64,000 nt of DNA, from the IMG/VR virus record IMGVR_UViG_3300025030_000038, positions 62,001 through 126,000 of that record; one strand, 5' to 3'. Position numbers and translations under genes: made by a program. Shown one piece after another: positions 57,678 through 64,000 of the stretch (position 1 is the first letter of the stretch; the number at the start of each line of letters is the position of its first letter). The notes beneath the pieces were generated by a model. That model was not told the origin of the DNA. It made no database searches and was given only the letters and a program-made list of their open reading frames with translations. The stretch comes from a virus.

Positions 57678-58304
57678 CTAGGTTCCGGCTGGCAGCCCCA
57701 GGATCTTGGATAAATCAAGTTCGGGCAGTACCTGCTCAAGAGATGCCCCCTTCGTAGAATCCATCCAGTCCCCTAAAGTGTACCATGGGTTTTCCCCGTG
57801 GCCAGGATAACAGGGTGTGGTCAGGTCGCAGTTGTAGGTCTCGATGATATACCTGCACCCAAGGAGCATCCCTGTGGGCATCCCACCACTCATGCAGTCG
57901 TAGTAGTTGTAGGCAACGATCTCGTTGATGATGTTCGTGGGGTTCCTACCCGCCTCGTTGAACAGCTCCATGTCAATCTGGATACGTTGGACAAGTGCCC
58001 AAAGCCCATCGAGGATGTGGGTGATCTTGGGAGCCCCTTCCTCGTCCCAGACACTGCCCATGTAACTAAGGTTCAGGCCCTCCTGGATTTCCCTGGCCAG
58101 CACGGGTCGGCACATCACGAGTTTTGGTTTAGAGGAGAAGTCGCTAAAAACACGGCGGAAAAGGGACGTTAATTCCTTGTTCTCACTGAAAGTTCTCCAG
58201 TTGACTTCCCGTTCAACATGCGTCACATATTCGGCGTTGTTGACCATGGAAGACATCTCCACAATCCAACGCCATTTGCCGGTACTAGCCGCCAGGGTCT
58301 TCAT
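57678..58304 (-). CDS. Hypothetical protein (208 aa)
   Basis: The protein is mostly helical with Trp- and Tyr-rich parts (NYYDCMSGGMPTGMLLGCRYI). No known domain. It overlaps the next gene by four bases. Start at ATG 58304. Confidence 0.68.
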   Translation of the reverse strand: MKTLAASTGKWRWIVEMSSMVNNAEYVTHVEREVNWRTFSENKELTSLFRRVFSDFSSKPKLVMCRPVLAREIQEGLNLSYMGSVWDEEGAPKITHILDGLWALVQRIQIDMELFNEAGRNPTNIINEIVAYNYYDCMSGGMPTGMLLGCRYIIETYNCDLTTPCYPGHGENPWYTLGDWMDSTKGASLEQVLPELDLSKILGLPAGT

Positions 58305-58582
58305 ACTCTTTTCCCCGTCAAAACCTTCAGGGCCATCCGTACTTGATCGCCAAGTGGTGCATGCGCAGTTTGTTTGACTTCGGGGGATGCCAGGGCAGCA
58401 CGAACCTCTTGCTCCTTGAACCCGAGGTTAATCAAGGCATCATGAAGCAAAGAGGGCCTTGGCTCAGGCTTTTTTGCTGTAGCTGCCTTTCGTTGGTCAC
58501 GGAGGTACTCCCGCACCCCAGATCCGATTTGACGAACTCCCTCAACAACCATGCGGGCCGCGATACTACTGAGAGTTGCCAT
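58301..58582 (-). CDS. Protein with RuvA-III/UBA-like helix motif (93 aa)
   Basis: HDALINLGFKEQEVRAALAS (residues about 47-66) looks like a UBA/RuvA C-terminal three-helix motif that binds proteins. The N-terminus is helical with a basic middle part. Assignment is tentative. It overlaps neighbours by four and one bases. Confidence 0.6.
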   Translation of the reverse strand: MATLSSIAARMVVEGVRQIGSGVREYLRDQRKAATAKKPEPRPSLLHDALINLGFKEQEVRAALASPEVKQTAHAPLGDQVRMALKVLTGKRV

Positions 58583-59130
58583 TACTTCCGGGCCTTTTCG
58601 AATGCCTCTTTGGCTCGCTTGAACCGGCTGAGGGCAGCTGCTACGTCACTCTTGTCCGCTTGAGAGTTGGATAGCTTGTCCCATTCGAGGGTGGCGTCCG
58701 CGAAGGCACTGGCCGCGTCAGACAGCTTCTTGACCTGAAGGATCTTCTTGGCCATGAGCTCGTCATCGTTCACGGTTTCGTTCTCGTATTCATCATAGAC
58801 CCGGTTGATCCACACATACTGGCGGGTCTTGTAGTGGTGGACCCCATCAATCCTCACATCAAACCCGGCTGTGCGCAGGATATCCTGGTATCGCTCCAGG
58901 ACTCTACGGGGATGCCCAGCATGGCCCACACACAAGCGACTTCGAGCGGATGTGCACAAGTTGTCGGGCACAAATGCCGGGTCGAACGATGTGGTGATCC
59001 GGAACCCCTCAGCATCGGGAATGAACCGTAGGCGCCCTGTGGTGCGGGACCGATGTGTGGGGCATGCCAGTTCCCCGGCATCCACCAGGGCCTTCTCAAT
59101 ACTTTTCAGCATGAGGTGTTGGGGGGTCAT
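58582..59130 (-). CDS. Hypothetical protein with C-terminal coiled coil (182 aa)
   Basis: Start at ATG 59130 (MTPQHLMLKSIEKALVDAG). The first 115 residues are mixed (RTTGRLRFIPDAEGFRITTSFD) with Cys/His; the rest is coiled coil. Not recognised. Confidence 0.67.
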   Translation of the reverse strand: MTPQHLMLKSIEKALVDAGELACPTHRSRTTGRLRFIPDAEGFRITTSFDPAFVPDNLCTSARSRLCVGHAGHPRRVLERYQDILRTAGFDVRIDGVHHYKTRQYVWINRVYDEYENETVNDDELMAKKILQVKKLSDAASAFADATLEWDKLSNSQADKSDVAAALSRFKRAKEAFEKARK

Positions 59131-59137
59131 GGGTTTG

Positions 59138-59983
59138 TTACACCTGGAGGGCACCTACTAGCTGAGGAAACTGACGTTCGAGGTCCTCAACAATCCTGGC
59201 CCCCTCCAACCGGTTGTGGATGAGGGCACCCTCCACGTAAGCGTTCTGTCGGGCCGTTTGTGCTTCCCAAGTGGCGTCGTCCATGCCGTCATATCGCTTC
59301 CCAAGGTTCCTCTCTTCGGCCTGTTTCCAAGCCCGGGTGGCCCGGTCAGGATCAGGAAGGTCCCGTAGGGTCTTGGCTGCCTCATAGGCAAAACGCAACC
59401 AATCGGGCTGCACATCGTCAGGCACTCGATTGATCAGGGAGGACTCACTCACATGGGTCCAGGATGTCTCATGCTCTGGTTCCTCCATGTAGACCTCCCC
59501 CAGGCTTACCAGGAGGGCAGCACACTGCTTGTACAGCTCCCGTTTGGGGGCCTCCTGGGCTTCACGGGCCACAACTTCGAGGTAGTCCTCGGGGCTAGTG
59601 CATGTGATGCCCCCATCGAGCCAGTCGTAGCCGTTGCCGCCGCTGGAGAAGATGTGGGCAATCACGTCCAGCCGGGTCTTGTAGATAGTGTGCCAATAGG
59701 TGAAGCAGGCGTGTAGGGTGGCCTCCACGCCGGGAGGTTTACTGCCCTGCCCAATGTAGTACTCCACCCACTCGATCGCATGCTTCATGGCAGCCGTTCG
59801 GGTCTTCTGGTACTGGAGACACATATGGACAGTCCCATCCCGTTTCCCGCCGGGATAGTCAACGCCCACCGTGCACTGCCAAATAGACCCAAACTGCCAA
59901 ACTACTGGGTGGAACCGATCCTTATAGGTCCCATGCCAGTAGTCCCCACAGTCCTTGGTCCAGGATGCTCCGTAGCGATTCAT
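59138..59983 (-). CDS. Tandem paralogue B1 (281 aa)
   Basis: Shares with the next gene the pattern CFTYWHTIYKTRLDVIAHIF, GNGYDWLDGG, YLEV-A-REA, RVPDDVQPDWLRFAYEAAKTL and WEAQxA. The pair arose by tandem duplication. The first 90 residues hold an aromatic beta region (WHGTYKDRFHPVVWQFGSIWQCTVG). No family known. Confidence 0.7.
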   Translation of the reverse strand: MNRYGASWTKDCGDYWHGTYKDRFHPVVWQFGSIWQCTVGVDYPGGKRDGTVHMCLQYQKTRTAAMKHAIEWVEYYIGQGSKPPGVEATLHACFTYWHTIYKTRLDVIAHIFSSGGNGYDWLDGGITCTSPEDYLEVVAREAQEAPKRELYKQCAALLVSLGEVYMEEPEHETSWTHVSESSLINRVPDDVQPDWLRFAYEAAKTLRDLPDPDRATRAWKQAEERNLGKRYDGMDDATWEAQTARQNAYVEGALIHNRLEGARIVEDLERQFPQLVGALQV

Positions 59984-60630
59984 GGGTGCCTCAATTGTGG
60001 GAATCGACGTTCGAGATCGGCCACCAACTGTCGACCGAGTTTTCGGTTTTCCTCTACTTCCTTGTCAGCAGCCTTCTGTTTCGCGAGTTCCCGGGCATCC
60101 CAGGTAGCCTTCTTCATTGGACGCTCCCCGAGTATTTCTGCGAGACGTTCATGGGCCAGTCTGAAGCCCGTGCCCTTCGCATGGCGCGGCTTTGGCAAAT
60201 TACAGAGGACATGCGCGGCATCATAGGCAAAAGCCAGCCAGTCGGGACGCACGTTGTCGGGTACGTACATGATATGGGAGTACTTGCTCATCAGGCACAT
60301 ACCCCGCATAGGACCTTTTACGGGACCTTCGGGCAAGGCATCGACTTTGGCATAGTGGGCCAACTTGTCTTTGAGAATTCCTGCAAGTTTGGGATCCTTG
60401 GAATACTCCTCAAGTTCGTCGGCCCTTCGGGCGGGTTCCTCCAAGTATGCGTTGGGCTCACAGTTCACCAGGGCCCCATCGTGCCACACATACCCGTTGC
60501 CATACCCGAAGAAAAGGCTATTGATGACATCCAATCGGGTGCGGTACAGGGTCTTCCAGTGGGAGAAACAATCCCGAAGCGTGGCCTGAACACTTTGGGA
60601 TTCCTTGCGGCGGCTATGCTTGGTACTCAT
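59980..60630 (-). CDS. Tandem paralogue B2 (216 aa)
   Basis: Start at ATG 60630 (MSTKHSRRKESQS) overlapping the upstream stop. It shares CFSHWKTLYRTRLDVINSLF and GNGYVWHDGA, YVPDNVRPDWLAFAYDAAHVL and WDAREL with paralogue B1 but lacks its N-terminal 70 residues. Function unknown. Confidence 0.7.
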   Translation of the reverse strand: MSTKHSRRKESQSVQATLRDCFSHWKTLYRTRLDVINSLFFGYGNGYVWHDGALVNCEPNAYLEEPARRADELEEYSKDPKLAGILKDKLAHYAKVDALPEGPVKGPMRGMCLMSKYSHIMYVPDNVRPDWLAFAYDAAHVLCNLPKPRHAKGTGFRLAHERLAEILGERPMKKATWDARELAKQKAADKEVEENRKLGRQLVADLERRFPQLRHP

Positions 60631-61133
60631 CCTTTCCAGGCCCCCATGAGCAGAGATTTGACGTGCATGTTGGGAATGACACCCTGGTTCATCCGTTTCC
60701 ACTCGTCGTAGTCCTGTCCACATACCGTGCGAGCGAAGTCCGATATGGCCCCCGACCGTGAGATACCCATGTGGCAATTGACCACGAGGAGGTCTTGACT
60801 CTCGGGGCGAGATTCATGGGCGCGACGAATGAAGTCCATGACCTTTTTGGCCATGGTGTCATTGAAGTAGACCAGCTGGGGGTCTCGTGGCAACTGAACC
60901 CCGTTTGGGGTGTACTTGTCCTGGATGTCGTCGAATTGGAGAGCAATACGGTCCTCCAACTCCTCCGTGATCAGGAGCTTGTAGGTGCCATCGCAGACCC
61001 CATTCGTGACCGAGATGATCCAAACCCGGTCGAATTGATGGGCCATCGAGGCAATGCTGTTGGTGGGGTTAACGCCCGCAAGGAAGTCCGCCATCACCGA
61101 GTAGGGTACCGCCCGCGCTGCTACAATCGTCAT
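60627..61133 (-). CDS. PTP-like phosphatase-fold protein 2
   Basis: From ATG 61133 (MTIVAARAVPYS), residues about 115-130 read LLVVNCHMGISRSGAI, a CxxGxxRSG P-loop. The layout matches the paralogue at 32476: an acidic segment, LQFDDIQD-like strand, VMDFIRRAHES before the loop, and a tail ending near IPNMHVKSLLM. Phosphatase activity is possible; the His before the Cys is Asn here too. Confidence 0.75.
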   Translation of the reverse strand: MTIVAARAVPYSVMADFLAGVNPTNSIASMAHQFDRVWIISVTNGVCDGTYKLLITEELEDRIALQFDDIQDKYTPNGVQLPRDPQLVYFNDTMAKKVMDFIRRAHESRPESQDLLVVNCHMGISRSGAISDFARTVCGQDYDEWKRMNQGVIPNMHVKSLLMGAWKG

Positions 61134-61198
61134 GGCATCATCTTCTTGAGGATGTCCCCGAAGTTGGTTTTGAGTGGCTCCCTGGCTTCCTTGGCCAT
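61130..61198 (-). CDS. Possible 22-residue peptide
   Basis: MAKEAREPLKTNFGDILKK then MMP ends in ATGA at the phosphatase start, which matches the coupling style of this genome. The RBS is weak. It might be a leader for the phosphatase gene. Confidence 0.35.
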   Translation of the reverse strand: MAKEAREPLKTNFGDILKKMMP

Positions 61199-61223
61199 TT
61201 TCCGCCAATCACCAGGGAAATGC

Positions 61224-61396
61224 TCAACCTTTCACGGTCAGTCGATTTACGTAGGGTCGGGCCCGCTTCAGCTGGGCAGGGTTCAGGGCTACTTCCGCCC
61301 GGCCATTGTCAAAAACGGCCAGGGCACACCCGGATAGCTCCCGTCCCATTTGCCAGTCAGGGGATGATCTTCGATACGGGAAGGCGAGGTCTTCAT
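61224..61396 (-). pseudogene. Small gene with apparent frameshift
   Basis: From ATG 61396, AGGA lies upstream and the frame begins MKTSPSRIEDHPLTGKW before a stop at 61289. The other frame encodes GRELSGCALAVFDNGRAEV and ALNPAQLKRARPYVNRLTVKG with natural composition, stopping at 61224. A frameshift near 61345 would join them into a single product of about 57 residues. Real frameshifting, damage or error are all possible. Confidence 0.5.
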
Positions 61397-61408
61397 GGTG
61401 TTCCTACA

Positions 61409-61446
61409 CCCTATCGGTACGAGGGGACAACTTTTTAGAGAAATCG
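61409..61446 (-). promoter_or_regulatory. Phage promoter motif P16
   Basis: Minus strand: CTCTAAAAAGTTGTCC, then CGTACCGATAGGG and TGTAGGAACACC before ATG 61396. It drives the leftward operon with the second phosphatase and paralogue pair. The rightward genes after 61.5 kb have no copy of this motif. Confidence 0.84.
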
Positions 61447-61497
61447 TCAGGCCAATAGCGGTAAGGTTGTTACACCCCCAACGAGGAATTTGCCTTC

Positions 61498-61683
61498 ATG
61501 AACGCCACCAACTCCCCCGATGCCCTCCAACAGTACGACATCACTCAAGTTCTGCGTGAGATACTCAAGCATGGGGACTCCCATCCCTCCCAACGGGCGA
61601 TGTTGGAGTTGGTCGATCTCCTTGAACGTGAGCTGGCCCTGAAGGGCTACAAAATCGTACGTGCCCCTGTCACAGAAGCGTAA
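61498..61683 (+). CDS. Hypothetical protein (61 aa)
   Basis: First plus-strand gene of the right-hand operon; ATG 61498. The protein is a charged helix pair (MLELVDLLERELALKGYKI). No family. Confidence 0.66.
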   Translation: MNATNSPDALQQYDITQVLREILKHGDSHPSQRAMLELVDLLERELALKGYKIVRAPVTEA

Positions 61684-61691
61684 GTTGTGGC

Positions 61692-61955
61692 ATGAGCACC
61701 AGTAGGACATCGGTTGGGACCTTGGAGGCCACCTTCTACGAGGAGAGCCCGGGTAGTGGCGTGGCCTGCAAGTGGTCCGTTGAGGCCAAGTATGCTAACT
61801 TGACCATATGTTCGAGAGACTGTGTCTACCTCAGGGTCCAAGACCATTGGGGACAGGTCATTACCAACAAAGCTTCCTGGCCCCCTGGTGTTCAGAAAAT
61901 CGTGACTGTTTTCGAGCAACTTCTAGGGGACTTGGGTCCTGGGGATCGGTTCTAA
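61692..61955 (+). CDS. Hypothetical protein (87 aa)
   Basis: The protein is beta rich with CKWSVEAKYANLTICSRDCVYLRVQ and a short helical end. It starts eight bases after the previous stop. Not recognised. Confidence 0.66.
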   Translation: MSTSRTSVGTLEATFYEESPGSGVACKWSVEAKYANLTICSRDCVYLRVQDHWGQVITNKASWPPGVQKIVTVFEQLLGDLGPGDRF

Positions 61956-61959
61956 GGCC

Positions 61960-62100
61960 ATGCAGGGACTAGACATTTTCGTAACCAACCACCCATGGAT
62001 CACGGCATTTCTGCTGCTTATTCTATATGAGCTGGTGGTTGGGCTGGTTAACCCACGGATCTGCCAACACTGCTATGAAAAGGAAGACGCTGATGAGTAA
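61960..62100 (+). CDS. Small membrane protein (46 aa)
   Basis: The frame MQGLDIFVTNHPWITAFLLL continues ILYELVVGLVNPRICQHCYE. A single membrane helix covers residues about 13-33, and a CQHC tail follows. AAGG lies just upstream. The stop overlaps the next gene by eight bases. A holin-like role is only possible. Confidence 0.6.
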   Translation: MQGLDIFVTNHPWITAFLLLILYELVVGLVNPRICQHCYEKEDADE

Positions 62101-62272
62101 CCACTCGAAACGACACTCCATTTTCTGGGAGGAGCTGCTTATTGCTGCCATCCCGGCTATCTTGAGTCCCTTGGTCCACCATGTTGGGGAAGTGATCCGC
62201 GATTACATCTCGGACAGGCGGGAATCAAAGGAACCCCAGGAACCTACCGATAAACGTGAAGGCAAGCCGTAG
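62093..62272 (+). CDS. Hypothetical small protein (59 aa)
   Basis: Started at ATG 62093 (MSNHSKRHSIFWEELLIAAIP). A hydrophobic helix spans residues about 13-31; the end is charged (RDYISDRRESKEPQEPTDK). It overlaps the upstream membrane protein gene. It may be membrane-associated. Confidence 0.6.
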   Translation: MSNHSKRHSIFWEELLIAAIPAILSPLVHHVGEVIRDYISDRRESKEPQEPTDKREGKP

Positions 62273-62495
62273 GGATTGCACTTGGGTTGCCTTGCCGTAG
62301 GGCTTCCCTGGCATTTTCGCAGAGTGCCCTGGTTCGGCCGCATATCTCGATGGGAGCGCCGTTCGTAGCCGTCGAGGAGGTGCAGTGCCACCACCAGTGG
62401 GCATGTGGCCGCAATACATTTTGAGTGGTCGCCAAGGTGTCCCCTGAGCGTAATAGGGACGTGGCCAGCAAGGTAGCAACCAGGAACTTTCGCAT
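62244..62495 (-). CDS. Secreted or periplasmic small Cys-rich protein (83 aa)
   Basis: From ATG 62495, MRKFLVATLLATSLLRSGDT is a signal peptide with likely cleavage near residue 22. The mature part has four cysteines (HCTSS, IEICGRTRALCENAREAL, ACLHVYR), as expected for disulphides. GGAGG lies about six bases upstream. It is on the opposite strand to its neighbours and its start overlaps the plus-strand start at 62494, so at most one may be used at a time. Confidence 0.5.
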   Translation of the reverse strand: MRKFLVATLLATSLLRSGDTLATTQNVLRPHAHWWWHCTSSTATNGAPIEICGRTRALCENAREALRQGNPSAIPTACLHVYR

Positions 62496-62805
62496 GACGG
62501 ACCTCCAGGAGAGTGATTCCCATAGCCAGTGCACCGCAACCGTGACCCCCCCTGCCCACGAGGTTCCCTTCTCGTTCATGGGTCGGGGGTGGGTGGCGCT
62601 TTTGTGGTGGTGTGACGTGGACCGGGTGTGGGACACCGTGGTCTATGAGGTCCGTCGAAGCCCCAAGGAAGGCCGGGAGCCCGTCATGGAGTGGGTGGCC
62701 TCCGGGGTTAGCTGGAACAGGTTTGTCCCAGTACAGTGGCAGTCTGGCAAATGTGAGAGGGCATTCATCAACAAGATCAGCACTGAAACGAAGAGTTTCA
62801 AGTAA
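62494..62805 (+). CDS. Hypothetical protein (103 aa)
   Basis: From ATG 62494 (MTDLQESDSHSQC), with AGGAA upstream, the protein has Trp-rich beta strands (FMGRGWVALLWWCDVDRVWDTVVYEVRR). Not recognised. Its start overlaps the start of the minus gene at 62495. Confidence 0.6.
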   Translation: MTDLQESDSHSQCTATVTPPAHEVPFSFMGRGWVALLWWCDVDRVWDTVVYEVRRSPKEGREPVMEWVASGVSWNRFVPVQWQSGKCERAFINKISTETKSFK

Positions 62806-62817
62806 GCGCAAGTCCAA

Positions 62818-63126
62818 GTGCTACAGCTGAGAGCTCACTTCAATGGCTCCAAGTGGAGCGTCCAGGCATACGACCTGACGGTGGCCCCAGGGTCAGGCTG
62901 GTACGAAGTGGCTGCCCTCACGAATGAGGAGGATGCTAGGTGGCTCAAAGCTACTCTCATACTACACAAGGTGGACCCAATCGATGCCAGGGCTCATATT
63001 GGATTTGCCCTGACTCAACTGGAGTCCCAGTCCATTGCTGATGGATTCCATTCTGGATTTGCGGCTGGCGTCAAGGCGGAAAAGAAACGCCTTCAAGATT
63101 CCCTGAAGGGTGTAAAAGGGCCATGA
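62818..63126 (+). CDS. Hypothetical protein (102 aa)
   Basis: GTG start at 62818. Beta-rich first half (LRAHFNGSKWSVQAYDLTVAPGSGWYEVAAL) and a helical second half (SIADGFHSGFAAGVKAEKK). It overlaps the next gene by four bases. Unknown. Confidence 0.65.
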   Translation: MLQLRAHFNGSKWSVQAYDLTVAPGSGWYEVAALTNEEDARWLKATLILHKVDPIDARAHIGFALTQLESQSIADGFHSGFAAGVKAEKKRLQDSLKGVKGP

Positions 63127-63500
63127 CAAGTCAGCGCAAGTTGGAGATGATCGCCGCAGGCAAGGAGATGGATGACCAGCATGCCCAGAAGCTTCGGGCC
63201 ATTGTGACGGAGCTGGACCCCATGGGACTCCGTGCAATGGGTGCCCCTGAGGGGGAATATAGCCATGAGATCATGATGCTTGCAGGTTCTGAGTACCGTA
63301 TTCGTTCGGCACTCACGGCGGCCCGATGTCTATGGGAGATATTTGAGTACACCTTTAGTGGTGTCCACAAGCACCATCCCGGCTATTATGCAGCTGCGGG
63401 TCGACAGGTCTATCAGGCGTTTCGGGATTACGATGATGCCCTGGCCAAGCTCATTGGCATGCCAACCCATGAACTTCGGCGGATCGCCAAGAGGATTTGA
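63123..63500 (+). CDS. Hypothetical helical protein (125 aa)
   Basis: Almost all helical (MTSQRKLEMIAAGKEMDDQHAQ; QVYQAFRDYDDALAKLIG). No recognised domain. Its stop overlaps the start of the ATP-grasp gene. Confidence 0.66.
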   Translation: MTSQRKLEMIAAGKEMDDQHAQKLRAIVTELDPMGLRAMGAPEGEYSHEIMMLAGSEYRIRSALTAARCLWEIFEYTFSGVHKHHPGYYAAAGRQVYQAFRDYDDALAKLIGMPTHELRRIAKRI

Positions 63501-64000
63501 TGTCCCCTCCCATGCCTCCAGTCATTTTGTTCCGTCCTGGTTGTGTAGGGGAATCCGAAGGGGAGGAAGAGGCAGCCAACCGATACTTCAAGGTAGTTAC
63601 CAGACGATCCCAGGTGCCTCATAAGGCTACCGTGGTTGGGCGCTATTCAGTCCTCCCCTTCTACAAGGAACTGGAGGAGGATCTGAGAGACGCTGGCTCC
63701 ACCCTTATCAACAGCCACCGGGAGCACAGGTTCGTGGCGGACCTACAGAACTACGTGGGTATCCTGGATGAGTTGACCCCTAAGACGTGGACCCAACTAT
63801 CAGATGTTCCTGACTCTGGGGGCCCGTTTGTAGTCAAGGGGGAAACCAATTCCAGAAAAGACAAATGGTCTACCCATTGTTTCGCGCGCAACAAGACCGA
63901 AGCCATTGAGGTGGCCCAAGTGCTCATGGCGGATGGGCTCATTGGGCAACAGCAGATATACGTCCGTCAATTCGTAGAGCTTGAGACGTTTCTGGTGGAC
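63500..64000 (+). CDS. ATP-grasp (R2K-like) protein, partial
   Basis: Starting at ATG 63500, overlapping the upstream TGA, the frame stays open to the window end. Residues about 47-165 match R2K-type ATP-grasp domains found in phages: VVGRYSVLPFYKELEEDL, STLINSHREHRFVADLQ, GPFVVKGETNSRKDKW, and YVRQFVELETFLVD. These enzymes use ATP to join a carboxylate to an amine; the R2K clade may act on peptides or RNA. The 3' part is outside the window. Confidence 0.72.
   Translation, partial: MSPPMPPVILFRPGCVGESEGEEEAANRYFKVVTRRSQVPHKATVVGRYSVLPFYKELEEDLRDAGSTLINSHREHRFVADLQNYVGILDELTPKTWTQLSDVPDSGGPFVVKGETNSRKDKWSTHCFARNKTEAIEVAQVLMADGLIGQQQIYVRQFVELETFLVD

Noticed and set aside
62027-62092. Longer start for the gene ending at 62272
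   Set aside because: It would lie inside the small membrane-protein gene and has no ribosome site.
1-64000. CRISPR array or insertion sequence
   Set aside because: No set of evenly spaced direct repeats and no transposase or terminal-repeat pair was seen.

Overview
The window looks like part of the accessory genome of a large tailed bacteriophage with roughly 55% GC. Genes are tightly packed and mostly short and uncharacterised. About 85% lie on the minus strand, often joined by 4-base ATGA stop/start overlaps. There are 20 recognisable tRNA genes, several free-standing homing-endonuclease-type genes, and a repeated phage-specific promoter. No capsid, tail, terminase or polymerase gene was seen, and the host cannot be named from this sequence.

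Layout. 1-6.9 kb: minus-strand tRNAs, one interrupted by a group I intron, then a run of small genes, then four serine tRNAs flanking a homing-endonuclease gene. 7-11.3 kb: DNA-binding protein, M23-like peptidase, SprT-like metalloprotease and NADAR-domain protein. 11.4-13.1 kb: a plus-strand operon with its own promoter (ParB-like and HAD proteins). 13.1-14.8 kb: half an S24-like domain, a sigma-like HTH protein and five Gly/Arg tRNAs. 16-21 kb: three related RNA hairpin elements, a 750-residue TerD-like protein, a glycosyltransferase and a radical-SAM-fold protein without its cluster cysteines. 23.6-26.4 kb: six more tRNAs and a zinc-ribbon/double-HNH gene. 26.5-30.4 kb: acetyltransferase, ADP-ribosylglycohydrolase and HNH protein. 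30.4-39.1 kb: one long minus operon holding Thg1, a PTP-like phosphatase, a pyruvate-kinase-like protein, a VWA protein and a DnaJ-protein-kinase fusion. 39.7-46 kb: a 1146-residue unknown, Dam methylase, TPR and ParB-like genes. 47 kb: a promoter followed by a 21-bp perfect hairpin. 49-53 kb: a methyltransferase-helicase fusion resembling P1 DarB. 54.6-56 kb: an HNH gene next to a truncated SpoU gene and a structured non-coding region. 56-61.4 kb: further small operons and a second PTP-like phosphatase. 61.5-64 kb: plus-strand genes ending in a partial ATP-grasp gene.

How it may work together. Sixteen copies of a roughly 40-bp motif (CTAAAA, about 14 bases, then CGTRCCGATAGGG) lie directly upstream of operons on both strands and probably act as promoters for a phage-specified RNA polymerase or sigma factor. 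The tRNAs favour Ser, Arg, Gly, Glu and Lys and, with Thg1, suggest investment in translation. The methyltransferase-helicase, Dam, NADAR and ADP-ribosylglycohydrolase genes fit protection of phage DNA or reversal of ADP-ribosylation. Kinase, phosphatase, VWA and TerD-type genes resemble bacterial Ter-associated signalling sets. These functional links are inferences from domain content and gene order.
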